Of a DNA stretch of 64,000 bases, positions 27,201 to 35,829 are shown one piece after another. How positions within the stretch are numbered: the stretch's first letter is position 1; each line of letters starts with the position of its first letter. The notes beneath the pieces are model-generated. The model searched no databases. It was not told the origin of the DNA and saw nothing but the letters and a program-made list of their open reading frames with translations. Made by a program: the position numbers and the translations under genes. Source of the DNA: Litsea cubeba (taxonomy: Eukaryota; Streptophyta; Magnoliopsida; Laurales; Lauraceae); assembly GCA_012931725.1 (NCBI GenBank), contig CM022946.1, forward strand, positions 73,589,388 through 73,653,387, read 5' to 3'.

Positions 27201-29350
27201 CCGGTTAGAGAATTACGAGCGAAAACCTGTGATTTTCTCCCACTTAGGCTCGAAAACGGCCCGACGTGGGCCCGGAATGGGAAACGGCCCCCAAAAAAAT
27301 TACAAGCCAGCACGAGCCTTCGCTCGTGGGTACAGTGACTGTAGGAACTGACGGGTGACAATAGGACTCCCGGTTAGAGAATTACGAGCGAAAACCTATC
27401 ATTTTCCAACACTTAGGCTCAAAAACTGCCTGTCGGGGGTCCGAAATGGGCAGCGGCCCTCAAATAATTCGAAAACCGCCACGAGCACTTCGCTCGTGGG
27501 TAGAGTGGGTTGTAGGAACTGTAGGCACGCAAATAGGACTCTCAGTTAGAGAATTGCGAGTGAAAACCAGTGATTTTCCAACACTTACTCTCTAAAACGT
27601 CCCGTGGGGGTCCGGAATGGGAAACGGCCCCCAAAAAAATCTGAAACTGGAACGACCATTTCGGTCACGGGTAAAGTGACTTGTAGGAATTGACAGCTCA
27701 CAAATAGGACTCCCGGTTAGAGAGTTACGAGTAAAACCTTTCGTTTTCCAACACTTAGGCTCGAAAACATCCCGCCAGGGGTCCAAATTGGGAAATTTGC
27801 CCCGGAAAAATCAAAAACTGGCACGAGCACTTCGCTCATGGGTCGAGTGACTTGTACGAACTGACGGCACGCAAATAGGACTCCCGGCTAGAGAATTGCG
27901 AGCGAAAACCTGTGATATTCCAACACTTATGCTCGGTATGCAAATAGGACTCCCTGTTAGGGAATTACATGCCAAAACTTACGATATTCGGACACTTGAC
28001 GCTCGAAAATGGCCCGTTTGTGGTCCGGAATAGAAAACAGCCCCCGAAAAAAATGAAAAATGGAACGAGCACTTTGCTCGTGGGTAGAGTGACTTGAAGG
28101 AACTAACGGCGCGCAAATAGGACTCCCGGTTAGAGAATTACGAGCGAAAACCTGTGATTTTCGCCCACTTAGGCTCGAAAACGGCCCATCGGGGGTCGGA
28201 AACGGGAAACGGCCCCAGAAAAAATCGGAAACGGACACGAGCACTTCACTCTTGGGTACAGTGACTTGTTGGAATGGACGGGTCACAAATAGGTATCCCG
28301 GTTAGAGAATTACGAGTGAAAACCTGTCATTTTCAAACACTTAGGCTCGAAAACGGCACGCCGGGGGTCCGGAATGGGAAACGGCCCTCAGAAAATTTGA
28401 AAAATGGCACGAGCACTTCGCTCTTGGATAGAGTGGCTTGTAGGAACTGTCGGCACGAAAATAGGACTCCCGGTAAGAGAATTGCGAGCGAAACCTGTGA
28501 TATTCCAACACTTACGCTCTAAAACGTCCCGCCGGGGATCCGGAATGGGGAACGGCCCCCAAAAAAATAAGAAACCCAAACGACCACTTCGCTCATGGGT
28601 AAATTGACATATAGGAATTGACGGCTTGCAAATAGGACTCCCGGTCAGAGAATTACGAACGAAAACCTGTCGTTTTCCAATACTTAGGCTCAAAAACATC
28701 CCGTCGGGGGTCCAAAATGGGAAATGGCCCCCGGAAAAATAAAAAACTGGCACGAAAACTTCGCTCATGGGTAGAGCGGCTTGTAGGAACTGACGGTACG
28801 CAAATAGGACCCCCTGTTAGGGAATTACAAGCGAAAACCTACGATATTCCAACACTTAACGCTCGAAAACGGCCCGTCGGTTGTCCGGAACTGTAAACAG
28901 CCCCCGAAGAAATCGAAAACTGGCACAAGCACTTCGCTCGTGGGTAGAGTGACTTGTAGGAACTCATGGCATGCAAATAGGACTCCCGGTTAGAGAATTA
29001 CGAGCGAAAACCTATGATTTTCGCCCACTTAGGCTCGAAAACGGCCCGACGTGGGCCCGTAACGGGAAACGGCCCCCAAAAAAATTACAAACCAGCACGA
29101 GCCTTCGCTCGTGGGTATAGTGACTGTAGGAACTGACGGGTGAAAAATAGGACTCCCGGTTAGAGAATTACGAGCGAAAACCTATCATTTTCCAAGGCCC
29201 GTCGGGGGTCCGAAATGGGAAGCGGCCCTCAGATAATTCGAAAACCGCCACGAGCACTTCGCTCATGGGTAGAGTGGGTCGTAGGAACTGTAGGGACGCA
29301 AATAGGAGTCTCAGTTAGAGAATTGCGAGTGAAAACCTGTGATATTCCAA

Positions 29351-29355
29351 CACTT
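29351..29355. repeat. Left target-site duplication of the copia element (CACTT)
   Basis: CACTT in TATTCCAACACTT directly precedes TGTTGGAATTTGAG. The same five bases follow the 3' LTR at 35825-35829. The duplication is perfect and marks a single integration into a type-c monomer. Confidence 0.92.
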
Positions 29356-29550
29356 TGTTGGAATTTGAGATGCATTGAGTTGAATCTTGAAGCATTGGTG
29401 TGTTTGGTGTCTCAAGCATCAAATTGTATTGGAATTATTGTCAACACTATGTCTCAATCATGTGTTGAAAGAGTGGAAGTGATAGAGCTCAAGAAGAATG
29501 AAAAAGGAAAACAGTGAAGAAAATCAGTTTTTCCAGGTGCAGTGTACCCG

Positions 29551-29765
29551 GTCGACCGAGCTCCCTGACCGGTCGACCGAGCATGAAGAAAGTGCAAAAT
29601 CAGAGCTTACAGTTATTTTTTGACACAGAGCATGCACGCGGTCGACCGAGGCTTCCAGGATGTCGACCGAGCTCGGGTTCCAGAATTTGACAACTTACAA
29701 CTTTTGAAAGTTCGTCAGGCGCCCAGTTCACCCGGTCGACCGAGCAAAGTATGATGTCGACCGAG
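29551..29765 (+). promoter_or_regulatory. Three pairs of GTCGACCGAG motifs in U3, 21 bp apart within each pair
   Basis: GTCGACCGAG starts at 29551, 29572, 29641, 29662, 29735 and 29756. Spacing inside each pair is exactly 21 bp, about two helical turns. Pairs start 90 and 94 bp apart. The core GTCGAC is palindromic and often sits in GGTCGACC. The cluster lies ~130-350 bp upstream of the TATA box. The 3' LTR repeats it (34820, 34841, 34910, 34931, 35006, 35027), and solo LTR 2 keeps the same paired layout. A dimeric factor-binding array is a reasonable inference; no binding protein is known to me. Confidence 0.7.
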
Positions 29766-29898
29766 CACACGCAGACAGCAAGTATTGCAGAATTAGAAGT
29801 CTTTTGCTAAAAGTTAGGAATTTTTTTTGTAATTCGTTTGGGACTCTTTCTAAACGAATTATAGCCCGTTTTAAACACAATTAGGGGTTACTAAAACC

Positions 29899-29906
29899 TA
29901 TATAAA
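29899..29906 (+). promoter_or_regulatory. TATA box of the 5' LTR
   Basis: TATATAAA in the context AACCTATATAAAGGCATG. It is preserved in the 3' LTR (35170-35177) and in solo LTR 2 (39375-39382). Transcription would start about 30 bp downstream, just before the GA-rich leader. The start site is inferred. Confidence 0.75.
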
Positions 29907-30507
29907 GGCATGTATGGGTCGTTCTAAAGATACACCAGAGAGAGAGAAGAAGAGAAGAGAAAAGAGAGAGAGTTCTTGAGAGAAAGCTGGTGCTGTTGCT
30001 GTGTGCTGTTGTGCTGCATCTTTCTACAGCAATTATGGACGGGATTGTGCTCTAGAAGATGGTGTTTCGTCCATGAGTTAAGTGTCTCTCTTTTATGCTT
30101 TAGATTTCTATTTGTAAGGGATTGAGAGAGAGAGAATTGTAGAGGGGAAAGGGCTGTAGATCAGTTTATCTTCTTTGCTGTAATCATCAAGTTGGTGCTT
30201 GGTGTTTTGGGGTTTGGTGATCCTGTCTGTGGGTGCAGACAAATTGTAAAGGGAGTTGTAGCTTCCTAGATAGTTGGTGCTATCTGAAACCTAAGGGAGT
30301 CGGTGCTTCCTAGATAGTTGGTGCTATCTGAATTTAAGGGTTGGTGCTCTTTGTCGTCGGTGCGACTAAATAAGATTCAGACCTGTACCGGATTGTTGTT
30401 CGGACGGGATTGAACCGTGGACGTAGCCTTTGGTGAACCACGTAAAATCTGGTGTCAAATTGTGTGGTTTGATTTGAATTGTTGTTAGCAAGGACCTGTT
30501 TAAAAGA

Positions 30508-30539
30508 GATCACTGATTCACCCCCCCCTCTCAGTGATC
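30508..30539 (+). other. U5 stem-loop with C-rich loop next to the LTR end
   Basis: GATCACTGA (30508-30516) and TCAGTGATC (30531-30539) form a perfect 9-bp stem around a 14-nt loop containing eight C. It lies 13 bp before the end of the 5' LTR and about 15 bp before the PBS. The 3' LTR has the same structure (35780-35811), and solo LTR 2 keeps an 8-bp version (39993-40022). A C-rich motif near the 3' end of copia LTRs is common in plants. A role at the PBS is inference. Confidence 0.6.
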
Positions 30540-30554
30540 ACGAGATCTAACAAT

Positions 30555-30566
30555 TGGTATCAGAGC
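30555..30566 (+). promoter_or_regulatory. Primer-binding site (initiator tRNA-Met)
   Basis: TGGTATCAGAGC, two bases after the 5' LTR end, is the standard plant copia PBS complementary to the 3' end of initiator methionine tRNA. It primes minus-strand DNA synthesis and fixes the plus orientation of the element. Confidence 0.93.
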
Positions 30567-30621
30567 ATTAAGGTTTCCCTTGATAAGCTTAACACGCTAA
30601 GGGTGATCTTTGTCAAATCAC

Positions 30622-32300
30622 ATGGCAACCAGCACAGCGAATATGAAAGCACCGTTGTTTGATGGTTCTAATTACTCCTTTTGGAAGATTAGAATGCAGG
30701 CCTTCATCAAATCTCTTGGCTATGATGTCTGGGAGACTGTCAGAGTCGGTTACAATTCTGCCATTGTACCCACTGATGCTGCAACGAAGAAGTTAGCAGA
30801 CAACGACTCTAAGGCGCAGAATGCACTCTTTAGCGGCCTTGTTGACAGCGAGCTGATCAAGTTATAGCATGCAAGACAGCCAAGGAAATCTGGGATAAGC
30901 TGAAAAGCATCCATGAAGGAGATGAGAAGATCAAAGAAGCGAAATTGCAAACTCATCGCTCCCAATTTGAGTCTCTTCGCATGGAGGATAGCGAGAATGT
31001 TGATTCTTACATGCAACGGGTGAATGAAGTCACGAATGACATTCGTGGACTAGGAGAGGAGATTAAGAACCAGTCATCGTCAAAAAGGTTCTAAGATCTC
31101 TCCTTCCCCGGTTTGATTCTAAAGTCTCAGCCATAGAAGAAGCCAAAGATCTGAACGAGTTTTCAATGGATGAGCTGCATGGTTCTCTCACTGCCTATGA
31201 GATGCGCATAGGTAAGACGTCTTCATCGGATAGAGAAGCGGCCTTCAAAGTTCAGAAAAAGGCAAAAGAGATTGCTGGTCATGATTCTGATGATGATGAG
31301 CTTGAGGCTCAATTTATTAGAAGGCTGAAGAAAGGAAGCAATGGCAAGTATAAGGGAAGCTACCCTTTAAATGCTTCAATTGTGGCGGTGTTGGCCACTT
31401 TGCTGCGAAGTGCCCGCTGAAAGAAGACAATGATAATGACTCTTATGTTGATAAGAGTAAATGGAAGAAGAATTTCAGAAAGAAGGGCAAAGCAAAGAGC
31501 TTCATCAGTCAGCATAATGACAGCACGTCTGAATCTTCGGACGATGATGAATCAGTCGAGGCGACTGAAGCACTCTTCATGGTTACTATTGAAGAAGACG
31601 ATGAGCAAGAGCTGGAAACGAAGAGGAGGCTGAAGTGAATCTTGAAGAAGAGCTCATTGCTGCACTTGAGGAGCTTAGCAAGGAGCGAAGATCAAGTAAG
31701 AAAAATCTGAAACTTCTTCATGAATCTGAATTCAGTTATTGCCTTGAAAACTGAATTAGAAGAGTATAAAAGAATGGTAGATGTCCTAGAAATACAAATC
31801 TGTACCAAAACTGAGGAAGTGATGAAACTTGAGAATGAAATCCTTGGAGCAAGGACTGAAAATATGCAAATGAAACAAAAGCTCAAGGAGTTTCAAGCTA
31901 TCAATGGTACATTAAAGCTGAATGAAATTTTGAAAGTTCAAAGACCCCCTCACTTCAGATTTGGAATAGGATTTGAGAATGGAGAATCTTCTAAGGTTAC
32001 ACCTTCTGTAGAGACGGTGTTGTAAAGCAAGTTACTACACCTTCCAATTCTGTGAAGCCCACACTGCCTAGAAAAGAGCCCATTCAAGTGAGAAAGGACA
32101 TGAAGCCTAACCAGCCATATAAAAGATACAAATTTTATGGCTATTGTTATCATTGCAATAGGTATGGACATAGAAGGGCAGATTGTAAATTCTATGTGAG
32201 AAACAGCCCAGTTGTGAGAAGGAACCCTTTCTCAATCCTAAATAGCCACAATATTGAGTGCTACAAGTGTCATAATTTTGGACACATGGCTAGGGATTGT
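30622..32300 (+). pseudogene. gag of the copia element (nucleocapsid precursor), frame-broken
   Basis: The first ATG after the PBS that opens the frame is at 30622; an in-frame TTG at 30610 is a less likely start. The N-terminus carries the copia Gag signature LFDGSNYSFWKIRMQAF, then a UBN2-type region with TAKEIWDKL (about 30.88 kb) and ELHGSLTAYEMR (about 31.17 kb). A CCHC knuckle CFNCGGVGHFAAKC lies at 31372-31413, an acidic segment at ~31.53-31.62 kb, and a likely coiled coil rich in E, K and L at ~31.64-31.89 kb. Two more knuckles, CYHCNRYGHRRADC (32145-32186) and CYKCHNFGHMARDC (32259-32300), precede the protease. Breaks lie near 30862, 31070, 31356, 31618, 31710 and 31995; most fall in short homopolymers. 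Gag would form the particle and bind element RNA. Whether the breaks are real or assembly error is open. Confidence 0.85.
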
Positions 32301-34033
32301 AGGCTGCCTACTGCTAAACCAATTCAGGTTGAAAAGAAACCCAAGTTAGTCAAAACTTGGAGGGCAAAGAAAAGTACAGAAAAAGGCAAGAAATCTCTCA
32401 TTGTGCAAACCGCTTTCAATGCACAAAAGAAGACAGCACCATGGGTCCTTGATAGTGGCTGTTCGAGTCATATGACTGGTGATAAAGAAAAATTCATCAA
32501 GTTACAGCACTATGAAGGTGGTTCGGTAAAGTTTGGTAACAATGATGGTGCCAAAATTGTTGGAAAAGGTGTTGTTCAGCTGATGGCAAACAAGATCAGA
32601 TCTGAAGAGGTCTTATATGTGTCTGGATTGAGACACAATCTGTTGAGTGTGAGCCAGATCTGTCATAAGGGCCACGAAATTGTTTTTACAAAGAATGGGT
32701 TTGCTATCAAGAAGAGTAGCAACGGCAAAACAGTGGCTACTGGGTCAAGGACAGCTGGAAATCTTTACACCTTGTCAGATGGAGCTGAAAAGACATGCTT
32801 ATTGAGTCGGTCAGAGGAGAGTTGGTTGTGGCACAAACGCCTTGGGCATCTAAGCTTTGGCAACATGTCAAAGATTTGCAATTCAAAGGCTGTTAGAGGT
32901 ATGGCTACAGTTGAAAAGCCTTCAAACCCCATTTGTGACTCTTGTCAAAGGGAAAGCAAACGAGGGTAATGTTCAAGACGAAGGAGCATCATACGAAGAA
33001 ACCTCTTGAGCTGGTACACACTGATCTCTGTGGACCGATGCGGACTCAAAGCACCAATGGAGATAAGTATTTTATGCTTTGCATTGATGATTTTACTCGC
33101 ATGACATGGGTATTATTTCTTAAGCATAAACATCAAGCACTTGATCGGTTCAAAGTGTTTAAAGCACAGTTGAAAACATGCTAGGGAAGCAGATCAAGAC
33201 GCTAAGGTCTGATCGTGGAGGCGAATTCACATCTGATGAATTCACTAAGTATTGTGAACATCATGGCATCCAAAGACAATACTCAGCCCCTAGAACTCCA
33301 CAGCAGAATGGAGTTGTTGAGCGCAAGAACCGCACTGTGCAAGAAATGGCACGCACCATGCTGGTTGAAAGTAAGATGGCTGATAAGTATTGGAAAGAGG
33401 CGATTCATACGGCTGTTTATATTCAGAATCGTTGCTTGATCAGGCCACATGAAGATAAAACACCTTATGAGCTATGGTTTGGAAGAAAAGCTACAGTCAA
33501 GCACTTCAGAGTCTTCGGTAGCAAGTGTTACATCAAGCGGCTCGAACAAAATCCGGGCAAATTTGCAGAAAGAGCCGATGAAGGTATTTTTCTGGGTTAC
33601 TCATCCTCTAGTAAAGCTTACAGATGCCTTAACAAAGGACCAGAAAAATTATTGAAAGTGCTGATGTTAGAATTGATGAAAACCATGAGTCAAAGAAGGT
33701 AACTCATAATGACAGTCCAGTGTATGAGGACTCGAGTGAGATTGATGATGAAGTGGCTGAACCTGATTCTGAAAAGGCAAAAGATGATTCAGAGGATACT
33801 TCTCCTAGAAAGAAAAGTACTTGGGTAGAGCAACACCCTAAGGATCAAATCATTGGAGATCCTGAAGCCGGTGTAAAAACTAGACAAAGTGTAGTTAGCA
33901 ATTACTCACTTGTGTCCACCATTGAGCCCAAGACAGTAGCTGAAGCTAGTCTAGATGAAAGCTGGTTAAAAGCTATGCATGAGGAGTTGGAGCAGATTGA
34001 GAAAAACTCCACATGGGGAACTAGTCCCTAGAC
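32301..34033 (+). pseudogene. pol, protease and integrase part, frame-broken
   Basis: The aspartic protease active site is WVLDSGCSSHMTG with the Asp codon at 32451. The GAG-pre-integrase domain follows, LWHKRLGHLSFGNM (32826 on), with the zinc pair CDSC (Cys codons 32934 and 32943), giving the HHCC fold. The integrase core has all three acidic residues: Asp at 33023 (HTDLCGPM), Asp at 33211 (LRSDRGGEF) and Glu at 33319 (NGVVERKN). Asp to Glu is DD35E. FRVFGSKCY (about 33.51 kb) and GIFLGYSSSSKAYR (about 33.58 kb) mark the C-terminal part. An acidic linker (33.72-33.96 kb) leads to RT. Frame changes lie near 32948, 33172, 33633 and 34013, at A runs or a G run. The catalytic residues look unaltered. 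Integrase would insert element cDNA with the 5-bp TSD seen here. Confidence 0.87.
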
Positions 34034-34221
34034 CTACTGATAAGAATGTGATTGGTACTAAATGGGTCTTTCGGAACAAGCTGAATGCAGATGGTGAGGT
34101 AAAGTTGGAATACGTTCCTACTACTGAGCAAGTGGCTGATATCTTCACAAAACCTTTGCCAAAGGAAGTCTTCGAGTATCTCCGAAAGAAATTAGGAGTT
34201 ACTCACTCTCCTACACCTTAG
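34034..34221 (+). pseudogene. Fused remnant of reverse transcriptase start and RNase H end
   Basis: The RT N-terminal signature VIGTKWVFRNKLNADGEV (codons from 34048) runs straight, in frame, into KLEYVPTTEQVADIFTKPLP (from 34102), which is the C-terminal end of copia RNase H. The junction is at about 34098-34104. Everything between is missing: RT fingers and palm with the YxDD box, the connection, and the catalytic RNase H residues. From the family's normal size this is roughly 1.5 kb. No YxDD motif is present in any nearby frame. The frame then ends at TAG 34219-34221. The remnant cannot have polymerase activity. Confidence 0.9.
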
Positions 34222-34624
34222 GAGATGTGCCAGAAAGGGGGAGCAATGAATTCGTTGAATATCTTATTTGCTCCTAGATTGGTCCCTTTGGAATTATTGT
34301 CAAAGGGGGAGAAGATTATGCATGGAAAGGTTGATATGCATGTCATCTTGAGAAGGTTATCTGGAGATTGGTATCAAGTTATGCTGAGAAGATTATGCAA
34401 GGAAAGACTATATGCATGTTGAAGTTAGTCTTATGCTAAGAAGATGGAAATATGATAGCATGAGGAAGATGGAAGATTGGAATGAAAATTGGTATCAAGA
34501 TAGTGAATGAGAAGATCATGTTCCAAGGGGAGTTTATTGTTCTAAAAAGGCTCTATGATGTCAACATGTTCCAAGTGTCTGTGTTGAAGTTCCAAGTGTT
34601 GCCAACAATTCCAAAGGGGGAGAT
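34222..34624 (+). other. 3' untranslated region of the copia element with repeats; no env-like gene
   Basis: About 400 bp between the pol stop and the 3' LTR. It holds three identical AAAGGGGGAG purine tracts (34234, 34302, 34613) and a shorter AAGGGGAG (34525). A degenerate ~77-bp tandem repeat starts with GAGAAGATTATGCA at 34309 and 34386. Two TTGGTATCAA stretches near 34368 and 34488 look like the PBS. The only long open frame here has no recognisable domain, and I treat it as chance. SIRE-type elements often carry an env-like frame at this place; it is absent. Confidence 0.65.
34613..34624 (+). promoter_or_regulatory. Polypurine tract
   Basis: AAAGGGGGAGAT directly abuts the 3' LTR start TGTTGG at 34625. 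This is the expected site for plus-strand priming. Two other copies of the same decamer lie upstream (34234 and 34302). Confidence 0.88.
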
Positions 34625-35824
34625 TGTTGGAATTTGAGATGCATTGAGTTGAATCTTGAAGCATTGGTGTGTTTGGTGTCTCAAGCATCAAATTGTATTG
34701 GAATTATTGTCAACACTATGTCTCAATCATGTGTTGAAAGAGTGGAAGTGATAGAGCTCAAGAAGAATGAAAAAGGAAAACAGTGAAGAAAATCAGTTTT
34801 TTCCAGGTGCAGTGTACCGGTCGACCGAGCTCCCTGACCGGTCGACCGAGCATGAAGAAAGTGCAAAATCAGAGCTTACAGTTATTTTTTGACACAGAGC
34901 ATGCACGCGGTCGACCGAGGCTTCCAGGATGTCGACCGAGCTCGGGTTCCAGAATTTGACAACTTACAACTTTTGAAAGTTCGTCAGGCGCCCAGTTCAC
35001 CCCGAGTCGACCGAGCAAAGTATGATGTCGACCGAGCACACGCAGACAGCAAGTATTGCAGAATTAGAAGTCTTTTTGCTAAAAGTTAGGAATTTTTTTT
35101 GTAATTCGTTTGGGACTCTTTCTAAACGAATTATAGCCCGTTTTAAACACAATTAGGGGTTACTAAACCTATATAAAGGCATGTATGGGTCGTTCTAAAG
35201 ATACACCAGAGAGAGAGAAGAAGAGAAGAGAAAAGAGAGAGAGTTCTTGAGAGAAAGCTGGTGCTGTTGCTGTGTGCTGTTGTGCTGCATCTTTCTACAG
35301 CAATTATGGACGGGATTGTGCTCTAGAAGATGGTGTTTCGTCCATGAGTTAAGTGTCTCTCTTTTATGCTTAGATTTCTATTTGTAAGGGATTGAGAGAG
35401 AGAGAATTGTAGAGGGGAAAGGGCTGTAGATCAGTTTATCTTCTTTGCTGTAATCATCAAGTTGGTGCTTGGTGTTTTGGGGTTTGGTGATCCTGTCTGT
35501 GGGTGCAGACAAATTGTAAAGGGAGTTGTAGCTTCCTAGATAGTTGGTGCTATCTGAAACCTAAGGGAGTCGGTGCTTCCTAGATAGTTGGTGCTATCTG
35601 AATTTAAGGGTTGGTGCTCTTTGTCGTCGGTGCGACTAAATAAGATTCAGACCTGTACCGGATTGTTGTTCGGACGGGATTGAAACCGTGGACGTAGCCT
35701 TTTGGTGAACCACGTAAAATCTGGTGTCAAATTGTGTGGTTTGATTTGAATTGTTGTTAGCAAGGACCTGTTTAAAAGAGATCACTGATTCACCCCCCCC
35801 TCTCAGTGATCACGAGATCTAACA
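34625..35824 (+). repeat. 3' LTR of the copia element (1,200 bp)
   Basis: It starts TGTTGGAATTTGAG and ends GAGATCTAACA. It has the same internal parts as the 5' LTR: GTCGAC pairs from 34820 to 35036, TATA at 35170-35177, the 44-bp repeat at 35531 and 35575, and the U5 stem-loop at 35780-35811. One-base length differences from the 5' LTR include T5/T6 near 34800, CCC/CC near 34817, T4/T5 near 35076, A4/A3 near 35166, TTT/TT near 35370, AA/AAA near 35684 and TTT/TTTT near 35701. Confidence 0.95.
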
Positions 35825-35829
35825 CACTT
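35825..35829. repeat. Right target-site duplication of the copia element (CACTT)
   Basis: CACTT follows the LTR terminus directly and continues as ACGCTCTAAAACGTCCCGTG, the normal type-c monomer. Its uninterrupted sister is near 21015-21040. Confidence 0.92.

Larger units (their letters stand above)
16272..29355. repeat. Satellite block C, first part: HOR family with a truncated-monomer junction
   Basis: Monomers of ~172 bp in the a-b-c-d-e order, organised in kilobase units that all contain the junction ATGCTCGGTATGCAAATAGG. There a type-c monomer is cut and joined to a type-e monomer. The junction occurs at 16753, 18716, 21537, 23496, 25280 and 27929 here (and at 13018, 36344 and 41892 outside). 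Distances between copies are 1,963, 2,821, 1,959, 1,784 and 2,649 bp. A ~25-bp deletion of one monomer is visible at about 29196 (TCCAAGGCCCGTCGGGG). No genes were seen. Confidence 0.92.
29356..30552 (+). repeat. 5' LTR of the copia element (1,197 bp)
   Basis: It runs from TGTTGGAATTTGAG to GAGATCTAACA, with TGTT/AACA inverted ends. Aligned by eye with the 3' LTR, I find about eight one-base homopolymer length differences and one short ambiguous CCCGG/CCCCGAG difference, with no clear substitution. Its parts are U3 with three pairs of GTCGAC motifs (29551-29765), a TATA box (29899-29906), a GA-rich leader (29937-29980), a 44-bp-spaced tandem repeat of GCTTCCTAGATAGTTGGTGC (30261 and 30305), and a U5 hairpin with a C-rich loop (30508-30539). 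Confidence 0.95.
29356..35824 (+). mobile_element. Ty1/copia LTR retrotransposon, RT/RNase H-deleted, 6,469 bp
   Basis: The element has LTRs of 1,197 and 1,200 bp, a 5-bp TSD, a PBS for initiator tRNA-Met two bases after the 5' LTR, and a polypurine tract ending at the 3' LTR. Domain order is gag, protease, integrase, then a remnant of RT. Integrase before RT defines Ty1/copia. Three CCHC knuckles, the protease context DSGCSSHMTGD and LTRs near 1.2 kb resemble the SIRE/Maximus lineage, but this lineage call is tentative. The whole RT catalytic region and most of RNase H are missing, so the element is not autonomous. The two LTRs differ almost only by homopolymer length, which implies a recent insertion. 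About ten one-base frame breaks interrupt gag-pol. There is no env-like frame before the PPT. Confidence 0.95.

Noticed and set aside
29215..29517. 100-codon plus-strand frame across the satellite/5' LTR junction
   Set aside because: It mixes satellite and LTR sequence across the TSD, so it is an accidental fusion.
30610..30621. In-frame TTG at 30610 as gag start
   Set aside because: Plant retrotransposon Gag starts at ATG. The ATG at 30622 is four codons downstream and precedes the conserved FDGSNY motif.
34225..34422. 65-codon frame after pol as an env-like gene
   Set aside because: Too short, no signal peptide or transmembrane pattern, and it overlaps repeated purine-rich 3' UTR sequence.
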